From NCBI GenBank assembly GCA_017432665.1, contig JAFRIS010000008.1, positions 1 to 43,577 of the forward strand: DNA of 43,577 bases, given 5' to 3'. Positions 7,774 to 16,953 of this stretch are shown piece after piece (the first letter of the stretch is position 1; each line of letters starts with the position of its first letter). The stretch comes from Bacilli bacterium (GTDB taxonomy: Bacteria > Bacillota_I > Bacilli_A > RF39 > UBA660). The notes beneath the pieces are model-generated. The model had not been told where the DNA came from, did not search any database, and saw only the letters and a program-made list of their open reading frames with translations. Both the position numbers and the translations under genes were made by a program.

Positions 7774-8310
7774 TTACTCCCCTTCATCATTTAATTCAAT
7801 AAAATGTTTAACATCATCGATATCTAATTTCTTATCTTTTTTTGCTTGTAAAATTCTTACTGCTTTACCTTCATCAAATAAAACAATCGCAGGATAATTA
7901 GTAGTCAATTCTTTTTTCTTAGCATATTTATTATTAAAGCTATTCACAAATTCATCTTGATCTATACCAGTAACATTTAAATAAACTATATCATCTGCAA
8001 GTTCTTCTTTTTCAATTAACTTTTTAAATTTTTTCTCAAAACTTCTACATTTCTCATCATTAGATGTACAAATATAAATAAGAGAACTTGGATTATCTAA
8101 TACATAGTGTTCTAGGTCTTCACTTACTATTTCCTGTAGAGAATCTCTAATAACAGGTATTTCTTTTTGATATTCATCATATACATCATACCATTTACAT
8201 AGATATAGAACTAAACCAATAAACAATAAAATAATAACTACTAAAATAACATAATTCTTAGCTGTTCTTTTTTTTACATCTTCTTGCTTAGCCTTCTTTG
8301 TATTCGCCAT
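7774..8310 (-). CDS. Membrane-anchored thioredoxin-fold protein lacking CxxC
   Basis: 178 residues. A basic N-terminus (about 1-19) is followed by one membrane helix, YVILVVIILLFIGLVLYLC, giving an extracellular C-terminal domain. That domain reads like a thioredoxin fold: SLIYICTSNDEKCRSFEKKF where the active-site CxxC would lie, and TNYPAIVLFDEGKAV as the cis-proline segment. The cysteines are separated by six residues instead of two, so classical dithiol exchange is not expected; a substrate-holding role is possible. The start has a GGGAGTGAT site. It precedes trmL by 23 bases. Fold assignment is by motif reading and moderately secure; the function is unknown. Confidence 0.7.
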   Translation of the reverse strand: MANTKKAKQEDVKKRTAKNYVILVVIILLFIGLVLYLCKWYDVYDEYQKEIPVIRDSLQEIVSEDLEHYVLDNPSSLIYICTSNDEKCRSFEKKFKKLIEKEELADDIVYLNVTGIDQDEFVNSFNNKYAKKKELTTNYPAIVLFDEGKAVRILQAKKDKKLDIDDVKHFIELNDEGE

Positions 8311-8349
8311 TATATCACTCCCTATGTTTTTATTTTATCACAAAAACAA

Positions 8350-10503
8350 TTATTTTAATAGAATATTTTTTGTTTTAATAAAATCTTCATCGTAGAAATC
8401 ATATCTTATGTTATATTTATCAGATACTTTTGTAATCTTCTGGTTTTCATAATTTAAAATATGTGTATTTTTACCATCAAAAAATACTGGAAATTCTCTA
8501 TTGTTTATATCAATCAATTTATAATTCTTGTGATTAATTTTTAAATTTAGAATATTGCCTTTAACTATCATATTTTCTATACGTCCATAAACTAATACTT
8601 CAAATTCTAAATCGCCAAATTTTTCTTTATATTTAGTAACAAAATCATTTATTTCAGATTCTGTTAATTCAACTGATAGGGTTAACTTGTTAATACCAAT
8701 TTTAGATAAATAATATGCTGTATAAATATTAGTAACATTTAATGGATAATTACCTATTACTTCATAATCGTTATAACAGGCAAAGTCAGACACTAAACTT
8801 CTTTCTTGTAAATTATTTTCTATTTCATATAAACATCTAGGTAAATAAAAATAGACATTACTATTATTATACTTTTTATATAAATCAATATTATTTACAT
8901 AAATTCTATCTACTTTTAATTCTAAACAAGCTTTTAACTGTTCTTCAGTCATTACACTGCAAGTAGTTTTTTTATTAGATTTATAATTTGTCTTAGTAAC
9001 TTTTATTTCTTTCTTCAAGTAATTATTATCATAATTAATTCTTTTACCAATTAATTGATCTACTAATTCTCTTCTTAAATCATTAAGTCTTTTTATTTGA
9101 ATAAATATATTATTATCAATATCTATATTAAAACTAATACATATAAATGGAGTATTACCTAACTTAGTTAATTGTTTTTTAATTGATTCTTCAGTAATAG
9201 GATTATTAATAGATTCTTCAATTACATCTTCTTCTGCTTTTACAATATTTTGTCCATCACTCATTTCTATTATTAAATTACTATTTAATTTAGCTTTAAC
9301 TGTAATAGAAATATTAATTTTTCGTTCATGAATATTTTCAAATTCTTTTCCTAATAAATAATCCCCTGTTTTAGTAACAATATCTTTTTCTGTTAAACCA
9401 ATTTTATTATCTATATAACAAATATCAGTACTAGAACTAATTAAATTGTTTTTCTTATCATACAAATAATTTATAATAAGTCCTTTATTACTATTTAAAA
9501 ATCTTATCGCATCATATTGATGTATTTCGTTACCAGGATTTATTTTTATTTTTATTTTATCTTTAGTAACTTCTAATACTTTTCCTATTTCTAATCCAAT
9601 ATGATTAGGACTAACTGGATTCATTAATTCTATATCATTAGCATTAAATATTCTACCAAGAGTAAATTCTCTATTATAAATAGTTTTTAATTTATCAGTT
9701 TCTTTTTTTAAATCAAATTCTTTTTTATCAATTAGATTACGGTATAGTCTAGTAATAAAACCTACATACAAAGGACTTTTCATACGACCTTCTATTTTAA
9801 AACTATAAATAGTACTATTTAATAATCTATCAATATTGGGACTTGTATTTAGTTCTTTAGTACTTAATAAATATTTATTCTTAGAAATAATTTTATCATT
9901 TTCTTTTAAAGCATATGGTAATCTACAACTACCAGCACATTCTCCTCTATTTCCACCTCTTCCACCTAACATATTACTCATTAGACATTCACCAGAATAA
10001 GATATACACAAAGCTCCGTGAATAAAGGCTTCTTTTTCAATAGGAATATCAATATTATCTATTTCATCAATTGATAGTTCACGAGAAAAGACTACTCTTT
10101 TTACTCCTAAATCATAATATAATTTACAAATTTCTTTAGATGAAATATTTGCTTGAGTTGAAGCATGTATTTCTAAATTAGGATAAGTTTCACGTACTAA
10201 ACAGATCATTCCAAAATCTTGCATAATTAAAGCATCTACTCTATTCTTGTGTAAAAATTCAACTTGTTCAAGAAATTTATCCACTTCATTATTTTTAATT
10301 AAAGTATTCATTGTAACATAGACTTTTACACCATATAGATGGCAAAAATTAATTGCTTCAATAATCTCTTCATTATCAAAGTTTTTAGCAAATTTTCTAG
10401 CTCCAAAACTTTTGCATGCTAAGTAGACCGCATCACACCCATTATGAACAGCTTGTTTTAAACATTCCATGTCACCAGCAGGTACAAGTAATTCATGCAT
10501 CAT
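8350..10503 (-). CDS. U32 family protein, RlhA-like (23S rRNA hydroxylation)
   Basis: About 718 residues from ATG 10503. That start is chosen because GGGGTGATT lies just before it and the protein then begins at the conserved LLVPAGDMECLKQAVHNGCD; a more upstream ATG lies on top of a TACAAT -10 box and is unlikely. The first 300 residues form the U32 barrel: AVYLACKSFGARKFAKNF, a tract with conserved cysteines (SYSGECLMSNMLGGRGGNRG, then ECAGSC), and FKIEGRMKSPLYVGFITRLY. The remaining 400 residues include the DUF3656-type insert seen in RlhA. E. coli RlhA helps hydroxylate C2501 of 23S rRNA; the same job is likely but not shown here. It stands alone downstream of rubrerythrin. Confidence 0.82.
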   Translation of the reverse strand: MMHELLVPAGDMECLKQAVHNGCDAVYLACKSFGARKFAKNFDNEEIIEAINFCHLYGVKVYVTMNTLIKNNEVDKFLEQVEFLHKNRVDALIMQDFGMICLVRETYPNLEIHASTQANISSKEICKLYYDLGVKRVVFSRELSIDEIDNIDIPIEKEAFIHGALCISYSGECLMSNMLGGRGGNRGECAGSCRLPYALKENDKIISKNKYLLSTKELNTSPNIDRLLNSTIYSFKIEGRMKSPLYVGFITRLYRNLIDKKEFDLKKETDKLKTIYNREFTLGRIFNANDIELMNPVSPNHIGLEIGKVLEVTKDKIKIKINPGNEIHQYDAIRFLNSNKGLIINYLYDKKNNLISSSTDICYIDNKIGLTEKDIVTKTGDYLLGKEFENIHERKINISITVKAKLNSNLIIEMSDGQNIVKAEEDVIEESINNPITEESIKKQLTKLGNTPFICISFNIDIDNNIFIQIKRLNDLRRELVDQLIGKRINYDNNYLKKEIKVTKTNYKSNKKTTCSVMTEEQLKACLELKVDRIYVNNIDLYKKYNNSNVYFYLPRCLYEIENNLQERSLVSDFACYNDYEVIGNYPLNVTNIYTAYYLSKIGINKLTLSVELTESEINDFVTKYKEKFGDLEFEVLVYGRIENMIVKGNILNLKINHKNYKLIDINNREFPVFFDGKNTHILNYENQKITKVSDKYNIRYDFYDEDFIKTKNILLK

Positions 10504-10547
10504 AATCACCCCAAAATCACTCATATTGTATCATAAATACCAAATAT

Positions 10548-10572
10548 AAAAAAAGACCCTTATGGTCTTTTT
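10548..10572 (-). terminator. Terminator after rubrerythrin
   Basis: Minus-strand hairpin AAAAAGACC / GGTCTTTTT with a 5-base loop, followed by a T-run. The U32 promoter (TGA-TACAAT) lies directly beyond it. Confidence 0.85.
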
Positions 10573-10573
10573 A

Positions 10574-11116
10574 TTACATATAATTATCTGCTTTAACTTC
10601 AAAATAACTTTGTGGATGAGCACATACTGGGCATACTTTTGGAGCTTGCTTTCCAATATGAATATGTCCACAGTTACGACAAATCCAAATCTTTTCTCCA
10701 TCTTTACTGAATACTAATCCATCTTTTACATTTTCAAGTAATTTTCTATATCTTTCTTCATGGTGTTTTTCAATAGCAGCTACTCCTCTAAACTTAGCAG
10801 CAATTGCTTTAAATCCTTCTTCTTCAGCTACTTTAGCAAATTCTTCATACATTTCTGTCCATTCATAATTCTCACCATCAGCAGCAGCTTCTAAGTTTTC
10901 AATTGTAGAAGGTACTTCTCCACCATTTAATTCTTTAAACCACATTTTAGCATGTTCTTTTTCGTTATTAGCTGTTTCCTCAAAGATAGCTGCAATTTGT
11001 TCATATCCATCTTTCTTTGCCTTTGATGCAAAATATGTATATTTATTTCTAGCTTGTGACTCTCCTGCAAAAGCAGCCATTAAGTTTTGTTCTGTTTTAC
11101 TTCCTTTTAATTCCAT
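10574..11116 (-). CDS. rbr: Rubrerythrin
   Basis: 180 residues, standard length. The N-terminal four-helix diiron domain carries the ligand motifs: [28 protein letters not shown], and [15 protein letters not shown]. The C-terminal rubredoxin-like domain has CRNC (146-149) and CPVC (162-165) for one iron. Rubrerythrins reduce hydrogen peroxide in anaerobes, so this supports an anaerobic or microaerophilic life. The gene has its own extended -10 promoter (TGT-TATAAT near 11146) and a terminator, so it is monocistronic. The ribosome site is AGAGGT. Confidence 0.97.
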   Translation of the reverse strand: MELKGSKTEQNLMAAFAGESQARNKYTYFASKAKKDGYEQIAAIFEETANNEKEHAKMWFKELNGGEVPSTIENLEAAADGENYEWTEMYEEFAKVAEEEGFKAIAAKFRGVAAIEKHHEERYRKLLENVKDGLVFSKDGEKIWICRNCGHIHIGKQAPKVCPVCAHPQSYFEVKADNYM

Positions 11117-11163
11117 AATATACCTCTTTCTTAATCGTTTTATTTATTATAACATTTTAAAAC

Positions 11164-11186
11164 AAAAAGGAAAAGATTATTCCTTT
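11164..11186 (-). terminator. Terminator after the lon operon
   Basis: Minus-strand hairpin AAAGGAA / TTCCTTT with a 7-base loop and a T-run. It overlaps the last codons of the 223-residue unknown protein. Confidence 0.65.
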
Positions 11187-11848
11187 CCCCTTGTTAATTT
11201 TTTTATTTTTTGACATAATTCATCAACATAGATAGCTACTGTTCTTCTATCAATTCTTTCTTTTTTTAATTCACTAGTCATATGGTCTAGTTTATCTTGA
11301 ACATTAATTTGAACTTTTTCATCATCAAAAAAACTTGGACATTTCTTTTTAATGTAATTAAGTGACATTATTGTCTCCATATTATCACATGCGTATAAGT
11401 ATTCTTTCTCATCATTTTGCAATATAGAAACTAAGAATGAATCAAAGTTTAAGGCTGTAATCAACTCTTCTTCTTCACAAAAGCGAACCTCTCGTAATTC
11501 TTCTTGTTCAACTATGTAATTGTATCTATATGCGTATTTATCTCCCTCGCTCATTGTCACTATTTCATCGCATGCATCTGCAATCTGATTAACCAATTTT
11601 TTTACTTTCGGATTTGTATCATCAAACCCATGAATTGAAATTACTGATAAAATCTTATCAATATATTCTTCATTATTTAATAATAGAAAAGCTGTTTCAT
11701 TATTAATTAATAACCTTACAGAATCCAAGAATAATAAATAACTATCATAATCATCTTTATATATTTCTCTTAATGTACTAGTACTAAAATTAATTAATCG
11801 CTTTTTCAAATTAAGTACATTCAAAAATCTTGTTGTTTCTTCATTCAT
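11177..11848 (-). CDS. Hypothetical protein downstream of lon
   Basis: 223 residues, mostly predicted helix, acidic and Asp/Glu/Leu-rich, with no signal peptide or membrane helix. I do not recognise a family. Features are KKRLINFSTSTLREIYKDDY near the N-terminus, two cysteines in VRFCEEEELITALNFD and YLYACDNMETIM, and a basic C-terminus (IKKLTRGKE). It starts 12 bases after the lon stop, with an AAGGTGG site, and a terminator follows, so it is the second gene of a lon operon. A role as a Lon substrate, adaptor or unrelated passenger cannot be told apart from the sequence. Confidence 0.75.
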   Translation of the reverse strand: MNEETTRFLNVLNLKKRLINFSTSTLREIYKDDYDSYLLFLDSVRLLINNETAFLLLNNEEYIDKILSVISIHGFDDTNPKVKKLVNQIADACDEIVTMSEGDKYAYRYNYIVEQEELREVRFCEEEELITALNFDSFLVSILQNDEKEYLYACDNMETIMSLNYIKKKCPSFFDDEKVQINVQDKLDHMTSELKKERIDRRTVAIYVDELCQKIKKLTRGKE

Positions 11849-11860
11849 ATTATTACCACC

Positions 11861-14152
11861 TTAAAATATTTTTTTGAAGATATCACTATAGTTACTAACG
11901 CTAATAAACTTAATATCTTTCTTTACTTCTTTTGGAATTTCATCTAAATCTTTTTCGTTTTCTTTAGGAATAAATACTGTTTTTATTCCAGCACGATGAG
12001 CACCAATTACTTTTTCTTTTAAACCACCTATTCCTAATACTCTACCTCTTAGTGTTATTTCTCCTGTCATAGCAATTGTCTTAGGAACTTTTTTCTTAGT
12101 AAACAGACTAATTAAAGCAGTAGTAACTGTTACTCCAGCAGAAGGACCATCTTTATTAACAGCTCCTTCTGGAACATGAATATGAATATCATTTTTTTCA
12201 AACAGTTCATTCTTTATCTTATATTTATCCATATTAGATTTAATATAGTTTAACGCAATACGACATGATTCTTGCATTACTTCTCCTAAAGAACCAGTTA
12301 AAACTAAATCTCCTTTTCCTTTGAAAAGTGTTGCTTCTATTGGAAGAATATCTCCTCCAAAAATAGTATATGCCATACCATTAACTACACCTATTTCATC
12401 TTTGCCTGAGTTTTCTAGATATGAATATTTTTTCTTACCCAATAGTTCTTCAACCATTTTATTATCTATATTGTAAAAAGTAACATCCTCTGTTAGTAGA
12501 ATATTTTTAACAATTTTCCTAAATAAAGTCGCAATTGTTCTTTCTAATTCACGAACTCCAGCTTCTTTTGTGTAATTTCTAATAATTGTTAAAATGGCTG
12601 AATCTTCCATTTGAACTTGTAAACTAGTTAATCCATGTTCTTCTAGTTGTTTTGGTATTAAATGATTTTTAGCTATATCTAATTTTTCATATTCTGTATA
12701 ACTAGAAATATTAATTATTTCTAATCTATCCCTTAGTTCATAAGGAATTTGTTCTACATAATTAGCTGTTGCGATAAACATAACTTTACTTAAGTCAAAT
12801 TCCTCTTCTATATAATGATCAGAAAACTTATTATTTTGCTCTGGATCTAATACCTCTAATAGACTACTAGCTGGATCACCTTTTATATCTTTAGTCATCT
12901 TATCAATTTCATCAATAATAAAGACTGGATTAGTAGTACCAGCTTTTCTAATACCTTGAATTATTCTACCTGGTGAAGCTCCAATATAAGTTCTTCTATG
13001 TCCTACTATTTCAGCTTCATCATTAATTCCACCAACACTTATTTTAGCGGTCTTTCTACCTAAACTTTTGGCAATACTAATTGCTAGTGAAGTTTTACCT
13101 ACACCAGGAGGGCCTACTAAACAAAGTATTGGACTACGTAAATTGTTAGTATTTTGTTTTACAGCTAAATATTCTAAAATTCTATCTTTTACTTCTTCTA
13201 ATGCATAATGAGAAGAATCTAAGATATCTTTAACTTTATTTAAATCATCATTATCTTTAGTAAATTTATTCCATGGAAGATTAACCATCCATTCTAGATA
13301 TTCTCTAATCATTCCTAGTTCCGGAGAATTACTATTAAGACTATTATATCTTTCTAATTCTCTTTCTATTTTATCTTTTACTTTATTATTACATTTTAAT
13401 TTACTAAGTTTTTTCTTAATTCTTTCAACGTCAGAGTCTTTAGTATTTCCTTCTCCTAATTCTTTCTGCATTAATTTTATTTTTTCTCGTAAGAAATACT
13501 CTTTTTGAGTTTCATTTAATTCTTTTTCTACCTCAGCTTCTATCTGTTGTTCTAATTCAACAAACTTTAGATCTCTATTCATATCAACAACCAAATATTT
13601 AGCTCTTTCAATAGGATCTATTGTAGTAATATACTTTTTCTTTTCTTCATAATTAATCGGTAAATAACTAGCTATTAAGTCACATAAATCACTCAAAGTA
13701 TCTACATTATCTACTTGACTCATAATAGCATTACCCATATAAGGTACTTTTATCACATAATTATCAAGTGTCTTTAAAATAACATTAAAATATGTTTTTA
13801 CTTCCTCTGTTTCAATAATATCTACCGGTTTATGTTCAGCTTTGAAGAAATTATTTTCTTCTATTAAATCATATAATTCTACTCGATCTAATCCTTCAAT
13901 AACTAATCTTGTTTTACCATTAGGAACATTCATTTTTAATTTTAAACGTCCTAACACGCCATACTTAGGTAATGAAGTTATGCTATTAGCATGTTCTTCA
14001 ATAGGATTAACAATTATCATTAAATTATTTCCTATTCTACTAACCATATCTATCATTGGTTTATCATAAGTATTATCATATTCTATTCTTACTTCGGTAT
14101 TTGGGAAGATTACCATATCATTAATAACTAAAACTAATAATTTATCATTCAT
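11861..14152 (-). CDS. lon: ATP-dependent protease Lon
   Basis: 763 residues from ATG 14152. An upstream GTG at 14161 is rejected because it lies inside the GGGAGGTG ribosome site. Domains in order: a LON N-terminal substrate domain (about 1-195), a coiled-coil linker (VELEQQIEAEVEKELNETQK), the AAA+ module with Walker A GPPGVGKTS near 347 and Walker B VFIIDEIDK, then the S16 protease domain with catalytic S671 in KDGPSAGVT and K714 in LKEKVIGAHRAG. It is the cytoplasmic quality-control protease. Its promoter (14188-14215) shows no CIRCE inverted repeat, so HrcA control is not indicated. Confidence 0.97.
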   Translation of the reverse strand: MNDKLLVLVINDMVIFPNTEVRIEYDNTYDKPMIDMVSRIGNNLMIIVNPIEEHANSITSLPKYGVLGRLKLKMNVPNGKTRLVIEGLDRVELYDLIEENNFFKAEHKPVDIIETEEVKTYFNVILKTLDNYVIKVPYMGNAIMSQVDNVDTLSDLCDLIASYLPINYEEKKKYITTIDPIERAKYLVVDMNRDLKFVELEQQIEAEVEKELNETQKEYFLREKIKLMQKELGEGNTKDSDVERIKKKLSKLKCNNKVKDKIERELERYNSLNSNSPELGMIREYLEWMVNLPWNKFTKDNDDLNKVKDILDSSHYALEEVKDRILEYLAVKQNTNNLRSPILCLVGPPGVGKTSLAISIAKSLGRKTAKISVGGINDEAEIVGHRRTYIGASPGRIIQGIRKAGTTNPVFIIDEIDKMTKDIKGDPASSLLEVLDPEQNNKFSDHYIEEEFDLSKVMFIATANYVEQIPYELRDRLEIINISSYTEYEKLDIAKNHLIPKQLEEHGLTSLQVQMEDSAILTIIRNYTKEAGVRELERTIATLFRKIVKNILLTEDVTFYNIDNKMVEELLGKKKYSYLENSGKDEIGVVNGMAYTIFGGDILPIEATLFKGKGDLVLTGSLGEVMQESCRIALNYIKSNMDKYKIKNELFEKNDIHIHVPEGAVNKDGPSAGVTVTTALISLFTKKKVPKTIAMTGEITLRGRVLGIGGLKEKVIGAHRAGIKTVFIPKENEKDLDEIPKEVKKDIKFISVSNYSDIFKKIF

Positions 14153-14187
14153 TGATAACACCTCCCAAGAATTAAATACTGCTTACT

Positions 14188-14215
14188 ATTATATCTTATT
14201 AAAAATTTTTTTCAA
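14188..14215 (-). promoter_or_regulatory. Promoter of lon
   Basis: Minus strand: -35 TTGAAA (14210-14215), 16-base spacer, -10 TATAAT (14188-14193). Confidence 0.7.
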
Positions 14216-14216
14216 C

Positions 14217-14250
14217 AAAAAACTCTATAAAAATTTCTTTTTATAGAGTT
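14217..14250 (-). terminator. Terminator after trigger factor
   Basis: Minus-strand 13-bp hairpin AACTCTATAAAAA / TTTTTATAGAGTT (arms 14238-14250 and 14221-14233) with a 4-base loop, followed by TTTTTT. Confidence 0.85.
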
Positions 14251-14257
14251 ATTTTTA

Positions 14258-15523
14258 TTACTTATTTAATTCTTTTAATTTTTCGATTGTTTTACGCATT
14301 TCTAAGTCATATTGAACTAGTTCTATTCCACCAAAATTCTTTAAGAATTCTTCTTTTTCCATTTGATATTTCTTAGCTAATTCTTCCGCTTCTTTTTCTG
14401 CTTCTTTTAAATCTACTTTGATTTTCTCTAAGTTCATTACTTCTTCTAACATTAAACGATATAAAACATTATTATAAGCTTCTTTTTCCATTTGAGTTCT
14501 TAAATCTTTTTCGCTAGAATTAGTAAATTGATAATAAACATCTAAAGAGATTCCTTGCATTTTCATTTGTTCTTCGAAACGAGTCATTAAACGATCCACT
14601 TCTTCATCTACCATTTCTTCAGGAATATCCACTTCAACATTTTTAGATACTGTTTCTAATAAACTATCGACATATTTATTTTCAGCATCCATTTCTTTTT
14701 GAGCTTCAATAGATTTTTTAATTTCTTCTTTTAATTTTTCTTCAGAATCAATTCCATCCATTCCTAAATCTTCAAAGAAATCTTCATCTAATTCTCTTTG
14801 CTTTTTCTCTTTGATTTCATTAATTTTAACTTTAAATACTGCTTTAGCACCAGCTAATTCAGGAGCTCCATATTCTTCTGGGAAAGTTACTTCAATATCT
14901 TTTTCATCTCCAGTTTTCATACCAATAATTTGTTCTTCAAATCCTGGAATAAAAGTATTAGAACCTATTTCTAATGAATAGTTTTCTCCTTTTCCACCAT
15001 CAAATGCTATCCCATCTTTGAAACCTTCAAAATCGATAATAGCTACATCTCCTGCTTGTACTTTTCCTTCTTTAGTAATTAACTCAGTATATCTTTCTAG
15101 TAAATGTCCTAATTCATGATCTATTTCTTCTTTAGTTACTTTTACTTTTTCTGGTTTAACTCCTAAGCCTTTATACTTTTTAACTTTTACTGCTGGCTTA
15201 GTAACAATTTTGAAAATAAACTCTACTCCCTTATCAGTAATATCTTTTATATCAACAGCTGGTTGTACTACAGGTAAAAGTTTAGATTCATCCATTGCCT
15301 TAGTATAAGCTTCGGGTAATACTGCATTAGCAGCATCAAAATATAATGATTCTTTTCCAAATTTTTTTTCAAATACACTTCTTGGAACTTTACCTTTTCT
15401 AAAACCATCTACTTTAACTGTTTTTTGTTTTTCTTTAAATACTTTATCAAGTGCTTTTTCCCATGAGTCACCTTCTATTTTTATAGTCACTTCATGAACA
15501 TTCTTTACTTCTTTTTTTGCCAT
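14258..15523 (-). CDS. tig: Trigger factor
   Basis: 421 residues, full length. The N-terminal ribosome-binding domain (1-115) carries the signature DGFRKGKVPRSVFEKKFG. The FKBP-type prolyl isomerase domain, about 155-245, shows AIIDFEGFKDGIAFDGGKGE, FIPGFEEQIIGMKTGDE and VTFPEEYGAPELAGAKAVFK. The C-terminal helical arms (about 250-421) end in a Lys-rich tail. It binds at the ribosome exit tunnel and shields nascent chains. It is monocistronic, with a TTGTTT-17-TATAAT promoter (15545-15573) and a strong terminator. The ribosome site is TTGGAGGT. Confidence 0.97.
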   Translation of the reverse strand: MAKKEVKNVHEVTIKIEGDSWEKALDKVFKEKQKTVKVDGFRKGKVPRSVFEKKFGKESLYFDAANAVLPEAYTKAMDESKLLPVVQPAVDIKDITDKGVEFIFKIVTKPAVKVKKYKGLGVKPEKVKVTKEEIDHELGHLLERYTELITKEGKVQAGDVAIIDFEGFKDGIAFDGGKGENYSLEIGSNTFIPGFEEQIIGMKTGDEKDIEVTFPEEYGAPELAGAKAVFKVKINEIKEKKQRELDEDFFEDLGMDGIDSEEKLKEEIKKSIEAQKEMDAENKYVDSLLETVSKNVEVDIPEEMVDEEVDRLMTRFEEQMKMQGISLDVYYQFTNSSEKDLRTQMEKEAYNNVLYRLMLEEVMNLEKIKVDLKEAEKEAEELAKKYQMEKEEFLKNFGGIELVQYDLEMRKTIEKLKELNK

Positions 15524-15544
15524 ATTATTACCTCCAACGCTTAT

Positions 15545-15573
15545 ATTATACAGTATTATTTCATTTAAAACAA
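15545..15573 (-). promoter_or_regulatory. Promoter of tig
   Basis: Minus strand: -35 TTGTTT (15568-15573), 17-base spacer, TATAAT (15545-15550). Confidence 0.7.
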
Positions 15574-15643
15574 CACTATTTTTAGGGTATTATTTTTCTT
15601 TGGGCATTTTATTGTAAACTGTTAATAATATTAATAAGAAAAA

Positions 15644-15680
15644 TGTGTTACAATTTGTGTATCTTACAAAATGTAACACA
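15644..15680. promoter_or_regulatory. Likely operator: inverted repeat upstream of the RHH gene
   Basis: Perfect 9-bp arms TGTGTTACA (15644-15652) and TGTAACACA (15672-15680), 19 bases apart. The left arm contains an extended -10 (TGT-TACAAT, 15649-15654). The motif TTACAA occurs at 15648, 15664 and 15686. A second candidate promoter (TTACAA at 15664, TACAAT at 15687) encloses the right arm. The placement suits autorepression by the ribbon-helix-helix protein encoded just downstream (inference). Confidence 0.6.
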
Positions 15681-15710
15681 GCATATTACAATTCTGATAG
15701 GAGTGATACA

Positions 15711-15899
15711 ATGAAAGATTTTAAACTTCCTAATGCTAGCGAAGATAAATCAGTTTTAAAAACTATAAGACTTAAAAATAACACTTTGAAAGAGATTGAA
15801 AAATTATCTAAACAAAGTAATTTATCAGTTAATAGAATTATAAACGAGTGTTTAGAATATGCTCTTAATCATTTAACTGATGATAGTGAAACTAAATAG
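15711..15899 (+). CDS. Small ribbon-helix-helix DNA-binding protein
   Basis: 62 residues from ATG 15711 (site AGGAGTGAT); an earlier in-frame ATG at 15645 has no ribosome site and would read through the operator. The segment SVLKTIRLKNNTLKEIEKLS followed by KQSNLSVNRIINECLEYAL is a textbook Arc/MetJ-type ribbon-helix-helix: a strand with alternating T-I-R-L, then helix-turn-helix with SVNRIINE. Such proteins bind DNA as dimers at inverted or direct repeats and often repress their own gene. No toxin gene neighbours it, so an antitoxin role is not supported. It is one of only two plus-strand genes here and stands alone, with a terminator after it. Confidence 0.82.
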   Translation: MKDFKLPNASEDKSVLKTIRLKNNTLKEIEKLSKQSNLSVNRIINECLEYALNHLTDDSETK

Positions 15900-15921
15900 T
15901 GTCACTTCTAGCACATCTAAA

Positions 15922-15954
15922 AAGCAATACTTTATGTATTGCTTATTTTTTTTT
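15922..15954. terminator. Bidirectional terminator between the RHH gene and galE
   Basis: 9-bp hairpin AAGCAATAC / GTATTGCTT with a 5-base loop (arms 15922-15930 and 15936-15944), followed by nine T on the plus strand and by five T on the minus strand (15918-15922 complement). It serves both convergent genes. Confidence 0.85.
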
Positions 15955-16953
15955 ATTTTGTTTTAAGATAAAGTTATATGAATCTCGCATCATATCTTCT
16001 ATTCCTAGTTCAGCTTTCCATCCCAATTCTTTTAGGGCTTTAGATGGATCAGCATAGCAACTAGCAATATCTCCTGGGCGTCTGTCTACAATTTTATATG
16101 GAACTTTGACATTGTTAACTTTTTCAAAATTTTTAACTAAGTCTAATACACTATAACCTTTACCAGTTCCCAAATTGTAATAGAATAAACCTTCATCATT
16201 AATTGCTTTCTTCAAGGCACTTAAATGCCCTTTAGCTAAATCTACTACGTGAATATAATCTCTAACTCCTGTACCATCTGGAGTATCATAGTCATCACCA
16301 AAGACACTAAGTATTTTTAATTCACCACTAGCCACTCTAACAATATATGGCATTAAGTTATTTGGTATACCGTTTGGCTTTTCTCCAATTAATCCTGACT
16401 TGTGAGCTCCAATCGGATTAAAATAACGAAGAATAATTGCGGTAAATTGTGGATTAGCCACATGAATATCAGCCAAAATTCTTTCAATCATTAACTTTGT
16501 TGTTCCATATGGATTAGTTGTTCCACCCACTTTACACTCTTCAGTAATTGGTAACACTTCTGGATCTCCATAAACAGTAGCACTTGATGAAAAAATAAAT
16601 TTATTACAATCATGTTCTAGCATCTTCTTACATAAATGAAGCGTAGAAACTAAATTATTTTCATAATACATGATAGGCTCTTTTACTGATTCACCAACCG
16701 CTTTGTAACCAGCGAAATGCATTACAGCATCAATTTTTTGCTCCAAAAAGATTTTTTCCAAAGCATCTAAATCACAGACATCTGCCTCATAAAATTTAAC
16801 TTCTTTACCTGTAATTTCTCTAATTTTATCAACCACATCAATACTAGAATTAGATAAATCATCAATAATAACTACTTCATAGTCTTCATCTAATAATTCT
16901 ACTACTGTATGACTTCCTATAAATCCTAGTCCACCAGTAACTAATATTTTCAT
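15943..16953 (-). CDS. galE: UDP-glucose 4-epimerase
   Basis: 336 residues, typical for GalE. It opens [20 protein letters not shown] with the GxxGxxG NAD site, followed by [10 protein letters not shown]. The catalytic set is SSSATVYG and YGTTK with the tyrosine near 148. [13 protein letters not shown] and [13 protein letters not shown] are GalE hallmarks. It interconverts UDP-glucose and UDP-galactose, feeding surface glycan synthesis. Its ATG overlaps the stop of the Nudix gene (ATGA), so it is translationally coupled and is the last gene of the 20118-15943 operon. The C-terminus runs into the shared terminator. Confidence 0.96.
   Translation of the reverse strand: MKILVTGGLGFIGSHTVVELLDEDYEVVIIDDLSNSSIDVVDKIREITGKEVKFYEADVCDLDALEKIFLEQKIDAVMHFAGYKAVGESVKEPIMYYENNLVSTLHLCKKMLEHDCNKFIFSSSATVYGDPEVLPITEECKVGGTTNPYGTTKLMIERILADIHVANPQFTAIILRYFNPIGAHKSGLIGEKPNGIPNNLMPYIVRVASGELKILSVFGDDYDTPDGTGVRDYIHVVDLAKGHLSALKKAINDEGLFYYNLGTGKGYSVLDLVKNFEKVNNVKVPYKIVDRRPGDIASCYADPSKALKELGWKAELGIEDMMRDSYNFILKQNKKK

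Noticed and set aside
10504-10524. Upstream ATG of the U32-family gene
   Set aside because: It directly follows the TACAAT -10 box and would lie at or before the transcription start; the ATG at 10503 has a GGGGTGATT site and matches the family start.
14153-14161. GTG start for lon
   Set aside because: The GTG is part of the GGAGGTG ribosome site for ATG 14152.
14153-14220. CIRCE or heat-shock operator upstream of lon
   Set aside because: No TTAGCACTC/GAGTGCTAA inverted repeat is present in the promoter region.
15711-15899. Antitoxin of a toxin-antitoxin pair
   Set aside because: The RHH gene stands alone; a terminator follows at once and the next gene is galE on the opposite strand.
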